Positions 45,862 to 54,643 of a stretch of 64,000 nt of DNA are shown here, one piece after another. The translations under genes and the position numbers were made by a program. The notes beneath the pieces are model-generated. The model saw nothing but the letters and a program-made list of their open reading frames with translations, was not told the origin of the DNA and did not search any database. Source of the DNA: an uncultured Bacteroides sp. (GTDB taxonomy: Bacteria > Bacteroidota > Bacteroidia > Bacteroidales > Bacteroidaceae); the NCBI RefSeq assembly GCF_958445495.1, contig NZ_CAUCSQ010000001.1:62001-126000 (forward strand), in the 5' to 3' direction. Position 1 is the stretch's first letter; each line of letters begins with the position of its first letter.

Positions 45862-47139
45862 TTATCTTTGGTTTATGGCATCTACAATACTCATTCTCGA
45901 CACTCTCCAAGCCGGAATACCGGCACTCAACAGATTTAATAACAGGCAGAAACAGAATGCAACGAGGAATGTCGTCGAGCTGAACAGCATATCAGTGGAA
46001 AGAGAAGTTTCCCCGGCAAGGCCTGCATTCTCACTGTTACCGAAAAGGAATGAGTTTAACAGGAAAGTAGCAGAATAGCTCAACATCAGTCCCAGTACTC
46101 CGGCAAGCAGTGTCAATATCAGATTCTCCCAGAACATCTGTCGCAACAATTCGTTGGCAGTAGCACCGAATGCTTTCCGGACACCGATTTCCGTCATACG
46201 TTTCCGCATACGGGATAAAGTCATACTACTCAGGTTGATAGCCGGAACCAAGAGGAGAATCACAATGATAAGGATAAACCGCCCGACAATATATTTCATA
46301 TCCAGGTCTGTTCCCCAATGGCGGTAAAGGTAGGCAAATTGAGTATCCGGCTGGCCACGATAAATCAATTCCATATCCTTCAGTTTGCTATTGTAGGCCT
46401 GGCGGTATTTTTCTACTTCGGCACGGATAGCCGGAAAATCGTCGGACGAACGTGCAAGGATGACCGCCCGCATAGGCCCCATCAGATTTTCTCTCCACGA
46501 GAAAGAAGCCAAATCTGTCGATGTATAAGGAATCCAGACTTGTGCATAAGAAGCTGTCGCCAACTTTGATACGTCTTTCACTACTCCTGTAATGGTATAA
46601 TCGGCTCTATTCAATTGGATGGTACGCCCCACCACGTCAGTTGTACCGAACAGGCGGCGTGCCACACTGGCAGAAACCACTGCCTTGGACAGCCCGCTCT
46701 CAAAATCGGCTTTCGTATATGGTTTGCCACATAAAAATTCAAAGCTAAAGACTTGCCAGAACGCTTCATCCGTCTCCATTTCATCTACACTCATCCTGCC
46801 TCCTCCGGGAAGAGAAGCGCGCATCTTGTTATTGATGGAAATAATGGTAACCGCTTCCGGTATTGTCAACGCCTTAAAGCATTCACGGGCAGTCGTGACG
46901 GACATCTGGCTGCTGGCAGCATTATTGTGTTGCTCTTTATGCCGGGACGTCATTGCCTTGACATACAATGATCGTGAACGGTTAACTTCCGGCACGCAGT
47001 CTTTTATCCGTATCTGCAATGTCAGCACGATCACCATTATCATGCAAATAGCCAAAGCTGTACCTACCATACAGACAATACTAATAAGCCGGTTCTCTTT
47101 CAACTGGTAAAGAGCTTGCTTTATGTATTGCTTCCACAT
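45862..47139 (-). CDS. FtsX/MacB-type ABC permease (pair 1, member A)
   Basis: 425 residues. N-terminal membrane segment (LISIVCMVGTALAICMIMVIV), a periplasmic MacB_PCD domain with LSKAVVSASVARRLFGTTDVVGRT, then three membrane segments with LSRMRKRMTEIGVRKAFGAT and the end VSRMSIVDAINQR. First of the four permeases after the DUF2807 gene, and 1 nt from the next one. Paralogue of 43270-44559. Exporters of this type (MacB, LolCDE) couple ATP hydrolysis in the cytoplasm to work in the periplasm. Confidence 0.85.
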   Translation of the reverse strand: MWKQYIKQALYQLKENRLISIVCMVGTALAICMIMVIVLTLQIRIKDCVPEVNRSRSLYVKAMTSRHKEQHNNAASSQMSVTTARECFKALTIPEAVTIISINNKMRASLPGGGRMSVDEMETDEAFWQVFSFEFLCGKPYTKADFESGLSKAVVSASVARRLFGTTDVVGRTIQLNRADYTITGVVKDVSKLATASYAQVWIPYTSTDLASFSWRENLMGPMRAVILARSSDDFPAIRAEVEKYRQAYNSKLKDMELIYRGQPDTQFAYLYRHWGTDLDMKYIVGRFILIIVILLLVPAINLSSMTLSRMRKRMTEIGVRKAFGATANELLRQMFWENLILTLLAGVLGLMLSYSATFLLNSFLFGNSENAGLAGETSLSTDMLFSSTTFLVAFCFCLLLNLLSAGIPAWRVSRMSIVDAINQR

Positions 47140-47195
47140 CTTCTTATTCTTTTTTTGATTTGATTCTACAGGAGTTCACAGAAGAATGTTCTACA

Positions 47196-47822
47196 TTAGA
47201 AATTCCAACCTTTCTTTGTTACGTCTTTACACTTCAGGTTTTTGGAGTTGATTTTACCAACGCCATCCCGCTTAAAGAAAGCTGCATCCGCTTTACCGGA
47301 TACAGTGATATTTCCTACTCCATCCACTTTAGCTTTGATAGTGCTGCAATCAACATTCAACTTCATATTGCCTACTCCGTCAACATCTAGTTTCAACTCA
47401 TCGCAATATAGACTTTTCACGTTACAGTTGCCTACTCCATCAAGTTCGAAAGCTATATTTTTAAGTTTTAGTTCTTCTTTTGCATCAAAGTTCCCTACTC
47501 CATCAATTTTCACTTTACTCAAATCGGGAGCAGTAATATAGCAAATAAGGTTCTTGATATTCCTCGCATTCCTATCTTTATACGAGATAACCAAAGTTCC
47601 GTTTTTCACTGTCACCCTTGTTTTTTCTACAAATTCAGAAGGACCTTCCAAACGGCAGGAGCATCCTGCCGATTGAGTAAAAATAATATTCCCGACAGAT
47701 TGCAGGTTTATGGCAGAAAACTCGTCTACATTATAATCTTTACTCACATTTTGTGCCGATAGCGAACAGAAAGCAACACTTAACAGGACAGCTATCGCAA
47801 CGATGAAAATATTCTTTGTCAT
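47196..47822 (-). CDS. Secreted DUF2807 (GIN-domain) protein with five DGVG turns
   Basis: 208 residues with a signal peptide ending SLSAQ (about 24). The C-terminal half is a repeat: DGVGN at residues 107, 128, 148 and 167 and DGVGK at 186, spaced 19-21 residues apart, with alternating hydrophobic residues between, as in a right-handed beta-helix. A SVGN turn at 42-45 may start the series. DUF2807 is an extracellular beta-helix family of unknown role. It lies between the ATPase and the permeases of the exporter, so it may be a periplasmic accessory or the cargo. Confidence 0.8.
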   Translation of the reverse strand: MTKNIFIVAIAVLLSVAFCSLSAQNVSKDYNVDEFSAINLQSVGNIIFTQSAGCSCRLEGPSEFVEKTRVTVKNGTLVISYKDRNARNIKNLICYITAPDLSKVKIDGVGNFDAKEELKLKNIAFELDGVGNCNVKSLYCDELKLDVDGVGNMKLNVDCSTIKAKVDGVGNITVSGKADAAFFKRDGVGKINSKNLKCKDVTKKGWNF

Positions 47823-47889
47823 GATGATTTTTAATTTAGAGATACATTAATCAATTTTTCTATTTAGTTCTAATCGTAAGAGGCCGTTT

Positions 47890-48555
47890 CTATTGTACCT
47901 GGCGTCCATCGAAGAAACGAATAGTGCGCGAAGTCTGCTTCGCCTGTTCTTCATTATGGGTAACCATCACGATAGTACGTCCGTCTTCCTTATTCAACCG
48001 ATGAAGCAGTTCCATTACTTCAGCTCCCATCTTTGAATCCAAGTTACCTGTCGGCTCATCGGCAAGGATTATTTCGGGATTACCGATAATAGCACGGGCA
48101 ATAGCTACACGTTGGCACTGCCCACCGGAAAGTTGTGTAGGAAAATGTCTCATACGATGGCTTAATCCTACTTTTTCCAATACTTCTTGTGCCAACCGTT
48201 TTCGTTCACTACCAGCCATACGTCGATAAAGCAAGGGGAGTTCTACATTATCCATCACATTCAACGAATTAATCAAATGAAAAGACTGAAATACAAAACC
48301 GAGCGTTTTATTACGAAAAACCGCCAGTTCCTTGTCTTTCATTCCTTCGGTACGTATTCCGTTGATTTCCACCATTCCCATTGTAGGTGCATCAAGCAAT
48401 CCCATTATGTTCAGCAGGGTGGATTTTCCGCATCCGGAAGGCCCCATTATACTTAGAAATTCTCCACGTTCTACCGTCAGATTCACATTCTCCAATGCTA
48501 CCGTTTCAATCTCGTCCGTACGATAAATCTTGGAAAGAGAGCTCAATGTTATCAT
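47890..48555 (-). CDS. MacB/LolD-type ABC transporter ATPase
   Basis: 221 residues. Walker A GPSGCGKST (about 38-46), Q-loop FQSFHLINSL, signature LSGGQCQRVAIARAI, Walker B IILADEPTGNLD and H-loop MVTHNEEQA. The NPEIILADEPTGNLDSK segment is typical of the LolD/MacB/FtsE group. It is the only ATPase in this block, so it must serve both permease pairs, unless a second one lies elsewhere. Starts 17 nt after the adaptor gene. Confidence 0.93.
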   Translation of the reverse strand: MITLSSLSKIYRTDEIETVALENVNLTVERGEFLSIMGPSGCGKSTLLNIMGLLDAPTMGMVEINGIRTEGMKDKELAVFRNKTLGFVFQSFHLINSLNVMDNVELPLLYRRMAGSERKRLAQEVLEKVGLSHRMRHFPTQLSGGQCQRVAIARAIIGNPEIILADEPTGNLDSKMGAEVMELLHRLNKEDGRTIVMVTHNEEQAKQTSRTIRFFDGRQVQ

Positions 48556-48572
48556 AACTTCCAGTATTTAGT

Positions 48573-49820
48573 TTATTTGATTTTCAATTTACCCTTATTC
48601 TTATAAGAACTCATGTCGCTCACCACCACCTGTTCACCCGGTTGCAGCCCGCTCAACACCTCCACAAATTCAAAATTGGAATCCCCCAACTGTATCTTAC
48701 GTTTCACCAGTTCGTTATCCGGCGTACGGACAAAAAGCTCATATTCACCGCGCCCTACATAATAAGAACCGTTGGCAATACGCATCACATCCTCTTTAAC
48801 AGCATTCATTACATATACATCCGTCTTCAACCCGGAACGCAGACGACGATGATTATCTTCCTTCAACTGTACGGAAAAAGAAATAACCCCATTTTTGGAA
48901 AGCGGTGTCACGCTGCTAATGATTCCCTCCAGCTTGTCACTGCCCACTTTCACAATCGCCTTTCCGCCTGCCGCCACGCGGTCGCCATAAGTATCGGCAA
49001 TCTCTCCCTCCACCTTGAAATGACTTAAATCGGAAATAATAGCCACCTGTTCGCCCTCAGAAATCTGTGCGCCAATCTGGTCGTTGATATAAGTAAGAAT
49101 AGCCTTACGGGGAGAACGAATTTGAGCATCCTCAAATGTCCGTTTCATTTCAGCCAGGCTCTTACGGAAAATATTAAAATCCAATTCCTGCACTTTCAGT
49201 TCGGCAGACGCCACTTCCTGTTCATTCTCATACTGCTGTTGAAGTTGCTCATATTCCAATTGCGCGACATTATAGCTCAATTCCGCCTGGCGGACTTTAT
49301 CAGTCGTCCCCGCTCCAAGGCTATCCAGATAATGTTCATTTCTCAATTCCACTTTCATCCGGTTCAACTTCATGGCCGACACCTTAATCTGCATTGCCAT
49401 ATCGGAAAGTTTAGTCTGATTATTGACACGAAGCTGGTCGAGCTTGTAACGCCTCATCTGCTCCTCGTCCAAAAGTTTCTGATACTGCGTTTCCGTACTT
49501 TGAAGGTCGAGTTTCAAAATCGGAGTGCCGATATCCACACTGTCCCCTCCCTTTTTATAAACTTCGAGAATGCGGGAATTGATAGGAGAATTGATAATCT
49601 CCTCAAAAGCCGGAACCACCTTTCCGGACGCACTGACACTGACCTCAATCATACCTTCGTCAACAGTAGAGAACACCAAGTCTTTTTCCCCTACCCCTGC
49701 CCTCATCACAGAAATAAGCACACTGATAACAATAATTCCCGTCACTCCTACAGCCGAATAACGAACTATCTTCTTATTACGTTCCTTCCGGCGAACCTCT
49801 TTGGGTATTTCTCTATCCAT
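48573..49820 (-). CDS. MacA/HlyD-type periplasmic adaptor
   Basis: 415 residues. A basic cytoplasmic start (MDREIPKEVRRKERNKK), one membrane segment (about 22-42), a split biotinyl-lipoyl domain (VVPAFEEIINSPINSRILEVYKKGGDSV ... ILTYINDQIGAQISEGEQVAII), a coiled-coil hairpin between them (about 95-215) and beta-barrel and membrane-proximal parts ending GEQVVVSDMSSYKNKGKLKIK. This connects the inner-membrane permeases to TolC. It is the first gene of the exporter run. A weak sigma-54-like -24 TGGCAT (49883-49888, minus) lies about 60 bp upstream. Confidence 0.92.
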   Translation of the reverse strand: MDREIPKEVRRKERNKKIVRYSAVGVTGIIVISVLISVMRAGVGEKDLVFSTVDEGMIEVSVSASGKVVPAFEEIINSPINSRILEVYKKGGDSVDIGTPILKLDLQSTETQYQKLLDEEQMRRYKLDQLRVNNQTKLSDMAMQIKVSAMKLNRMKVELRNEHYLDSLGAGTTDKVRQAELSYNVAQLEYEQLQQQYENEQEVASAELKVQELDFNIFRKSLAEMKRTFEDAQIRSPRKAILTYINDQIGAQISEGEQVAIISDLSHFKVEGEIADTYGDRVAAGGKAIVKVGSDKLEGIISSVTPLSKNGVISFSVQLKEDNHRRLRSGLKTDVYVMNAVKEDVMRIANGSYYVGRGEYELFVRTPDNELVKRKIQLGDSNFEFVEVLSGLQPGEQVVVSDMSSYKNKGKLKIK

Positions 49821-49920
49821 ATTCGATTATTTTCTTTTATAGTTATTTCATGTATTCATCCGGCATTAAACATACTAAATCCATGCCAGAATCATAAACC
49901 TCTGAAATTGAGACGAAAAC

Positions 49921-49954
49921 AAAAAAACAGGGTGTCCGATATCGGACACCCTGT
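49921..49954 (-). terminator. Terminator of the GH73/LysM gene: 28-bp perfect palindrome
   Basis: Bases 49927-49954 form a perfect 28-bp palindrome (left arm ACAGGGTGTCCGAT). Read on the minus strand it is followed by TTTTTTTGTTTTC. It lies 94 nt past the stop of the 50048-50953 gene and before the exporter operon. The T run favours a terminator; an operator role is possible because there is no loop. Confidence 0.75.
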
Positions 49955-50047
49955 ACGAATTTACCGTTCAAAAAACGGCGGAACTAAAAGAAACTTCCCG
50001 GTTTCAAGACACGACCACCCTGAAATCCGGAAAAAAGATTCAACGAA

Positions 50048-50953
50048 CTAACGAAGACGCAGACGGTCGCCCACCTCCGGAATATAATCACCGTCCTTAC
50101 GGTTCATCTTATATAAATATTTAAGACGAATACCGTACTTCTGCGAAATGCTGTGCATCGAATCGCCGTCTTTCACAACATAGACAGTATGAGGTTCGGA
50201 AGCCTTTTTCTTTTTCCCCTTCAGATAAATGATATCTCCCTTCACCAAGGTATATTCGCGGTGTAAATCGTTATACTTCACCAGTTTCTTCCAGCTAATA
50301 TCGAATTCCTTGCCCAAATCCTTAAAAGTATCGCCATCCCTGGCAACGACATAAGCGATGTCATTGGCGATATATACCTGATGCGGATTCAGCAACCAGG
50401 GATTCTTCCTCAGTTTACGCTTGGAATAAATGCCCTTACTATCGTACTTGTACAAATCGTAATCCTCAATGATAGTAATCAAACGGTTCGCATAAGAAGG
50501 GTCAGTAGCATAACCGGCCTTTTTCAGCCCCCGCGCCCAACCCTTATAATCGGTAATATCCAATTTAAAGAGAAAAGCATAACGGGCCCCCCTCCTCAAG
50601 AAATCGGAATGGTCCTCATACGAATCACGCGCATGTTTATAAGCGCGGAAACATTCGTTACGGGCATCATCATCATGCCGGACAGTGCGTCCCCGCCAAC
50701 TGCCGCCGCATTTAATCCCGAAATGGTTGTTACTCTTCCGCGCCAACTGGCTATACCCGGCTCCGCTTTCGAGCAACCCCTGCGCCAGCGTAATACTGGC
50801 AGGAATCTTATGAAGCTTCATCTGCTCCACTGCCAAGTCACTATACTTCTTTATATATTCCACATAACGGGTGTTCTTCCGCTGTGCCTGTACCCCTATT
50901 GCCAAGAAAAAAATAACGGTTAAAAAGACCAGCCTATACAGTTTATTCTCCAT
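50048..50953 (-). CDS. Secreted N-acetylglucosaminidase (GH73) with two LysM domains
   Basis: 301 residues. Signal peptide ending AIGVQAQ (about 23). A glucosaminidase domain (about 30-175) with LAQGLLESGAGYSQLARKSN (catalytic Glu in LLESG), NHFGIKC and GWARGLKKAGYATDP; then two LysM repeats (about 205-248, IAYVVARDGDTFKDLGKEF; about 258-300, TVYVVKDGDSMHSISQKYG). It cleaves peptidoglycan glycan strands and the LysM modules bind the same polymer. Monocistronic, with its own terminator. Confidence 0.93.
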   Translation of the reverse strand: MENKLYRLVFLTVIFFLAIGVQAQRKNTRYVEYIKKYSDLAVEQMKLHKIPASITLAQGLLESGAGYSQLARKSNNHFGIKCGGSWRGRTVRHDDDARNECFRAYKHARDSYEDHSDFLRRGARYAFLFKLDITDYKGWARGLKKAGYATDPSYANRLITIIEDYDLYKYDSKGIYSKRKLRKNPWLLNPHQVYIANDIAYVVARDGDTFKDLGKEFDISWKKLVKYNDLHREYTLVKGDIIYLKGKKKKASEPHTVYVVKDGDSMHSISQKYGIRLKYLYKMNRKDGDYIPEVGDRLRLR

Positions 50954-50998
50954 TTCATTTCAGATGTGAATTAGATGGCACAAAAATCTGAAAAATAA

Positions 50999-51028
50999 TT
51001 GGGATTATCAATCTCTTTCCTAACTTTG
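50999..51028 (+). promoter_or_regulatory. Promoter of the cytidine deaminase operon
   Basis: -33 TTG (50999-51001), 19-bp spacer, -7 TAACTTTG (51021-51028). About 30 nt of leader to the ATG at 51064. Confidence 0.65.
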
Positions 51029-51063
51029 TAACATTAATTGTAGAAACCAATCCCCTGAGATAT

Positions 51064-51546
51064 ATGAAAGACCTTACTATCACCGCAATTATTAAAATAT
51101 ACCAATTCGACGAATTGAACGAGACCGACCGGGCCCTCATGGAAACAGCCATGAAAGCTACAGAACGCAGTTACGCTCCCTATTCGCACTTCTCCGTAGG
51201 AGCAGCCGCGTTATTGAACGACGGGACAGTGGTGACCGGAACAAACCAGGAGAATGCCGCCTACCCTTCAGGACTCTGTGCGGAACGCACCGTTTTGTTC
51301 TACGCCAATTCCCGATATCCCGACCAACCGGTCGCCGCCCTTGCCATTGCCGCCAGGACGGAAAAAGATTTCATAGACAATCCCATCCCCCCTTGCGGCG
51401 CCTGCCGGCAGGTAATCCTGGAAACGGAAAAACGTTACGGGCAACCCGTCCGCATCCTGCTTTACGGCAAGAAACACATTTATGAAATCAAGAGTATAAG
51501 CGACCTGCTGCCGCTATCGTTCGACGCATCAGCAATGGAGGAATAA
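51064..51546 (+). CDS. cdd: Cytidine deaminase
   Basis: 160 residues. Zinc-site motifs CAERTVLFYA (catalytic Glu) and PPCGACRQVILE, with the substrate segment SYAPYSHFSVGAAAL and TGTNQENAAYPSGLCAERT. It deaminates cytidine and deoxycytidine for pyrimidine salvage, acting as a tetramer in the cytosol. The AraC-type regulator gene begins 2 nt after its stop, so the two are co-transcribed. Confidence 0.95.
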   Translation: MKDLTITAIIKIYQFDELNETDRALMETAMKATERSYAPYSHFSVGAAALLNDGTVVTGTNQENAAYPSGLCAERTVLFYANSRYPDQPVAALAIAARTEKDFIDNPIPPCGACRQVILETEKRYGQPVRILLYGKKHIYEIKSISDLLPLSFDASAMEE

Positions 51547-51548
51547 CT

Positions 51549-52388
51549 ATGCTACAACAATATCACACAAAACTAAAAGGGACACTCGCACTCACGGATT
51601 CCTACCTCACAGAGAAAGCGCTACAAAAAGAAAAAGGGCTCTATAAGTTCATATGGGTACGCAAAGGAAACATTACGGTAGAAATCGACCATCAGGAAAC
51701 GCTGCTCTCGCAAAACGACGTCATTTCACTGACACACCTGCAACACCTTGAGTTCAAATCAATAGACGGAGAGTATATGACCCTGCTGTTCAACAGTAAT
51801 TTCTACTGCATCTACGGCAACGACCATGAAGTATCGTGCAGCGGTTTTCTTTTCAACGGCTCGTCCCATCTCGTCCGTTTCACCCTCAACGAACAGGAAT
51901 ACCGCCAATTGAACGAAATTACCACAGCAATGGAAAACGAATTTTCCGTTTCCGACAGCCTTCAGGAAGAAATGCTGCGCATCCTCCTTAAAAGGTTTAT
52001 AATCCAGTGCACCCGAATCGCACGTCACCGGCTGGACATTACCCGTGAAAAAGAGTCCGGGTTCGAGATTGTCCGCCAATATTACAATTTGGTAGACGAG
52101 CATTACAAAATAAAAAAACAGGTACAGGATTACGCCGATATGCTACACAAATCCCCCAAAACACTTTCCAATATCTTTTCCACCTGCAAATTGCCCTCCC
52201 CCTTGCGAGTCATTCACGAACGGGTGGAAGCGGAAGCAAAACGATTGCTGCTGTACAGTAACAAAAGCGCCAAAGAAATCGCAGATATCCTGGGCTTTGA
52301 AGACCAGGCGTCTTTCAGCCGTTTCTTTAAAAATATGACAGGACAGAGCGCCGTACAGTTCAGAAACGAACAAAACGGGAAGAATTGA
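51549..52388 (+). CDS. AraC-family transcriptional regulator, RclR-like by context
   Basis: 279 residues. An N-terminal cupin-like region (about 1-130) contains two Cys residues (C87 and C97) not far apart, and the C-terminal AraC HTH pair is clear (VQDYADMLHKSPKTLSNIF ... SAKEIADILGFEDQASFSRFFKNMTGQS). Downstream are a DUF417 membrane protein and a RclA-like reductase. In E. coli the AraC-type RclR, oxidised at cysteines by reactive chlorine, activates rclABC. I infer the same role; the paired cysteines are only suggestive. Confidence 0.75.
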   Translation: MLQQYHTKLKGTLALTDSYLTEKALQKEKGLYKFIWVRKGNITVEIDHQETLLSQNDVISLTHLQHLEFKSIDGEYMTLLFNSNFYCIYGNDHEVSCSGFLFNGSSHLVRFTLNEQEYRQLNEITTAMENEFSVSDSLQEEMLRILLKRFIIQCTRIARHRLDITREKESGFEIVRQYYNLVDEHYKIKKQVQDYADMLHKSPKTLSNIFSTCKLPSPLRVIHERVEAEAKRLLLYSNKSAKEIADILGFEDQASFSRFFKNMTGQSAVQFRNEQNGKN

Positions 52389-52411
52389 TAAGCAATGCGG
52401 CGGTATTGCCA

Positions 52412-52442
52412 TTGGGAGGCCATAAGATAAGCACGACCTTTG
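52412..52442 (+). promoter_or_regulatory. Promoter of the DUF417 gene
   Basis: -33 TTG (52412-52414), 20-bp spacer, -7 GACCTTTG (52435-52442, two bases off TAnnTTTG). The imperfect -7 fits a promoter that needs activation, for instance by the upstream AraC protein. Confidence 0.45.
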
Positions 52443-52471
52443 CGGTGTAAGTTAAACTCATAAACAACAAT

Positions 52472-53053
52472 ATGAAAGAAAAATTCATCGCATTGCTGAC
52501 CTTCACGTCAAGCCTGAAAGAAATTGGAATCAAATTCATCCGTGTAGCCATCTTAATCGTATTCGTATGGATAGGCGGGCTGAAGTATTTCCACTATGAA
52601 GCCGACGGAATCGTACCGTTTGTCGCCAACAGCCCGTTCATGAACTTCTTCTATGCAAAAGAAGCTCCGGAATACAAAAACTTCAAGAATCCGGAAGGGG
52701 CTCTAGTCCCTGAAAACCGCGCATGGCATCAAGCCAATCACACCTATACCTTTTCTTACGGTTTGGGAGCACTAATCATGAGTATAGGCATTCTGGTATT
52801 TTTGGGCATCTTCTTTCCCAAAATAGGATTGGCGGGAGACATCCTGGCCATTATAATGACAATCGGCACGTTGTCATTCCTCGTCACCACGCCGGAAGTC
52901 TGGGTTCCCGACCTGGGAGGCGGAGAATCCGGCTTCCCGTTATTGTCCGGTGCGGGACGGCTGGTGGTTAAAGACATCGTTATCCTGGCAAGCGCAGTAG
53001 TGCTTCTGTCCGATTCGTCACGACACGTACTCAAAACACTAAAAAAAGACTAG
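52472..53053 (+). CDS. rclC: DUF417/YkgB family membrane protein (RclC-like)
   Basis: 193 residues, four membrane segments (about 22-40, 92-112, 117-140 and 160-180). The IRVAILIVFVWIGGLKYFHYEADGIVPFVANSPF start and ATPEVWVP-like TTPEVWVPDLGGGESGFP are hallmarks of the RclC/YkgB family. E. coli RclC is an inner-membrane protein needed to resist hypochlorite, with unclear chemistry. It lies between the AraC-type regulator and the RclA-like reductase, 87 nt before the latter. Confidence 0.85.
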   Translation: MKEKFIALLTFTSSLKEIGIKFIRVAILIVFVWIGGLKYFHYEADGIVPFVANSPFMNFFYAKEAPEYKNFKNPEGALVPENRAWHQANHTYTFSYGLGALIMSIGILVFLGIFFPKIGLAGDILAIIMTIGTLSFLVTTPEVWVPDLGGGESGFPLLSGAGRLVVKDIVILASAVVLLSDSSRHVLKTLKKD

Positions 53054-53140
53054 CATTCAGACTTTTCTGTCGCATAACTTCTTGAAACATTGAAAACAAA
53101 TATTCCTTCTGTCTGTTATATAGTTGAATATTAACAGTTA

Positions 53141-54526
53141 ATGAATGAAGTTATGAAACAATATGACGCAATTATCATAGGGTTCGGCAAAGCAGGAAAA
53201 ACTCTTGCGGCCGAACTTTCAAACAGAGGATGGCAAATAGCCGTCGTAGAACGTTCAAGTCTGATGTACGGAGGAGCATGCCCCAATACAGCATGCATCC
53301 CTACCAAAGCCCTCATACATGAAGCAGGAATCTCCACCCTGCTTTATTACAATGATTTTCCCAAACAAGCAAGATGGTACAGGCAAGCCGTTAACCGGAA
53401 AAACAAACTGGCATCTTTTTTGAGAGACAACAATTACGAAAAGCTGAACAAACGCCCGAATGTCACTATCTATACAGGAGAAGGGTCTTTCACATCGGCA
53501 AATACCGTCAAAGTCACACTTCCGGAAGGAGAAGCCGAATTGCAAGGCAAGGAAATTTTCATCAATACGGGCTCCACTCCTATCATTCCGGCAATAGACG
53601 GTATCCGTCAAAGCCGGAAAGTATATACCAGCGCCACTCTCTTAGACCAGGATATCCTGCCCCGGCACCTGATAATCATAGGCGGCGGATACATCGGGCT
53701 GGAATTCGCTTCAATGTATGCCGAATTCGGCAGCAAGGTGACCGTCCTGGAAGGAAGCGACAGGTTCATGCCCCGCAATGACCGGGACATAGCCAACTGC
53801 GTCAAAGAAGTACTGGAAAGAAAAGGCATCGAAATTCATCTGAATGCCCGCGTACAATCCATTCACGACACCAATGACGGCGTGACATTGACCTATTCGG
53901 ATGCATCCGACGGAACCCCCTATTTTGCAGACAGCGACGCCATTCTTCTGGCAACCGGCCGGAAACCGATGACAGAAGGGTTAAACCTACAAGCGGCAGG
54001 GATAAAAACAGACGCTTACGGAGCCATTGCGGTAAATGACCAGCTACGCACCAATGTCCCTCATATATGGGCAATGGGCGACGTAAAAGGAGGACCGCAA
54101 TTTACTTACCTCTCGTTGGATGATTTCCGGATTATCCGTAACCAACTTTTCGGAGATAAGAAACGGGACATTAATGACCGTGCTCCTGTCCCTTACGCCG
54201 TATTCATCGACCCTCCACTGGCTCATATCGGACTCACGGAAGAAGAAGCCTTGAAAAGAGGATACTCCTTTAAAGTTTCCCGGCTGCCGGTCACCTCCGT
54301 CGTCCGTTCACGCACATTGCAACAAACAGAAGGCATGCTAAAAGCCGTCGTCAACAACCATACCGGAAAAATTATGGGATGCACCCTGTTCTGCGCCGAT
54401 TCTCCGGAGCTGATAAATCTTGTCGCCATGGCTATGAAAACAGGGCAACCCTCTGCATTCCTGCGCGATTTTATCTTCACGCATCCCAGCATGAGCGAGG
54501 GATTGAATCAACTGTTTGACGTATAA
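53141..54526 (+). CDS. rclA: RclA-like pyridine nucleotide-disulfide oxidoreductase
   Basis: 461 residues; ATG at 53141, or MKQYDAII at 53153. FAD-binding IIIGFGKAGKTLAAEL, redox-active pair in GGACPNTACIPTKAL (C47 and C52, CX4C), NAD(P)-binding HLIIIGGGYIGLEFASM, FAD-ribityl site IWAMGDVKGGPQF, and the C-terminal dimer motif FTHPSMSEGLNQL. In E. coli RclA is a flavoprotein reported to reduce Cu(II) and to protect from hypochlorous acid. Its neighbours, an AraC regulator and RclC, support RclA over mercuric or dihydrolipoamide reductase. Confidence 0.87.
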   Translation: MNEVMKQYDAIIIGFGKAGKTLAAELSNRGWQIAVVERSSLMYGGACPNTACIPTKALIHEAGISTLLYYNDFPKQARWYRQAVNRKNKLASFLRDNNYEKLNKRPNVTIYTGEGSFTSANTVKVTLPEGEAELQGKEIFINTGSTPIIPAIDGIRQSRKVYTSATLLDQDILPRHLIIIGGGYIGLEFASMYAEFGSKVTVLEGSDRFMPRNDRDIANCVKEVLERKGIEIHLNARVQSIHDTNDGVTLTYSDASDGTPYFADSDAILLATGRKPMTEGLNLQAAGIKTDAYGAIAVNDQLRTNVPHIWAMGDVKGGPQFTYLSLDDFRIIRNQLFGDKKRDINDRAPVPYAVFIDPPLAHIGLTEEEALKRGYSFKVSRLPVTSVVRSRTLQQTEGMLKAVVNNHTGKIMGCTLFCADSPELINLVAMAMKTGQPSAFLRDFIFTHPSMSEGLNQLFDV

Positions 54527-54596
54527 GATAAACAGGCTGTCTGCTTGCAAAAAACAGAAAAAATAACGTACTTCGTCCCGTCATTGGTTGAATACA

Positions 54597-54626
54597 GGAA
54601 ACCTCCGTAATAAAAAGGAGGTTTCC
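54597..54626. other. Hairpin before the acetyltransferase gene
   Basis: GGAAACCTCC / GGAGGTTTCC, 10-bp perfect stem with a 10-nt A/T-rich loop, 71 nt after the rclA stop and 17 nt before the next ATG. No T run follows, so it may be a weak terminator or an mRNA structure. Sites of this kind could sequester the GGAGG. Confidence 0.4.
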
Positions 54627-54643
54627 GTTAACGATACGGAATT

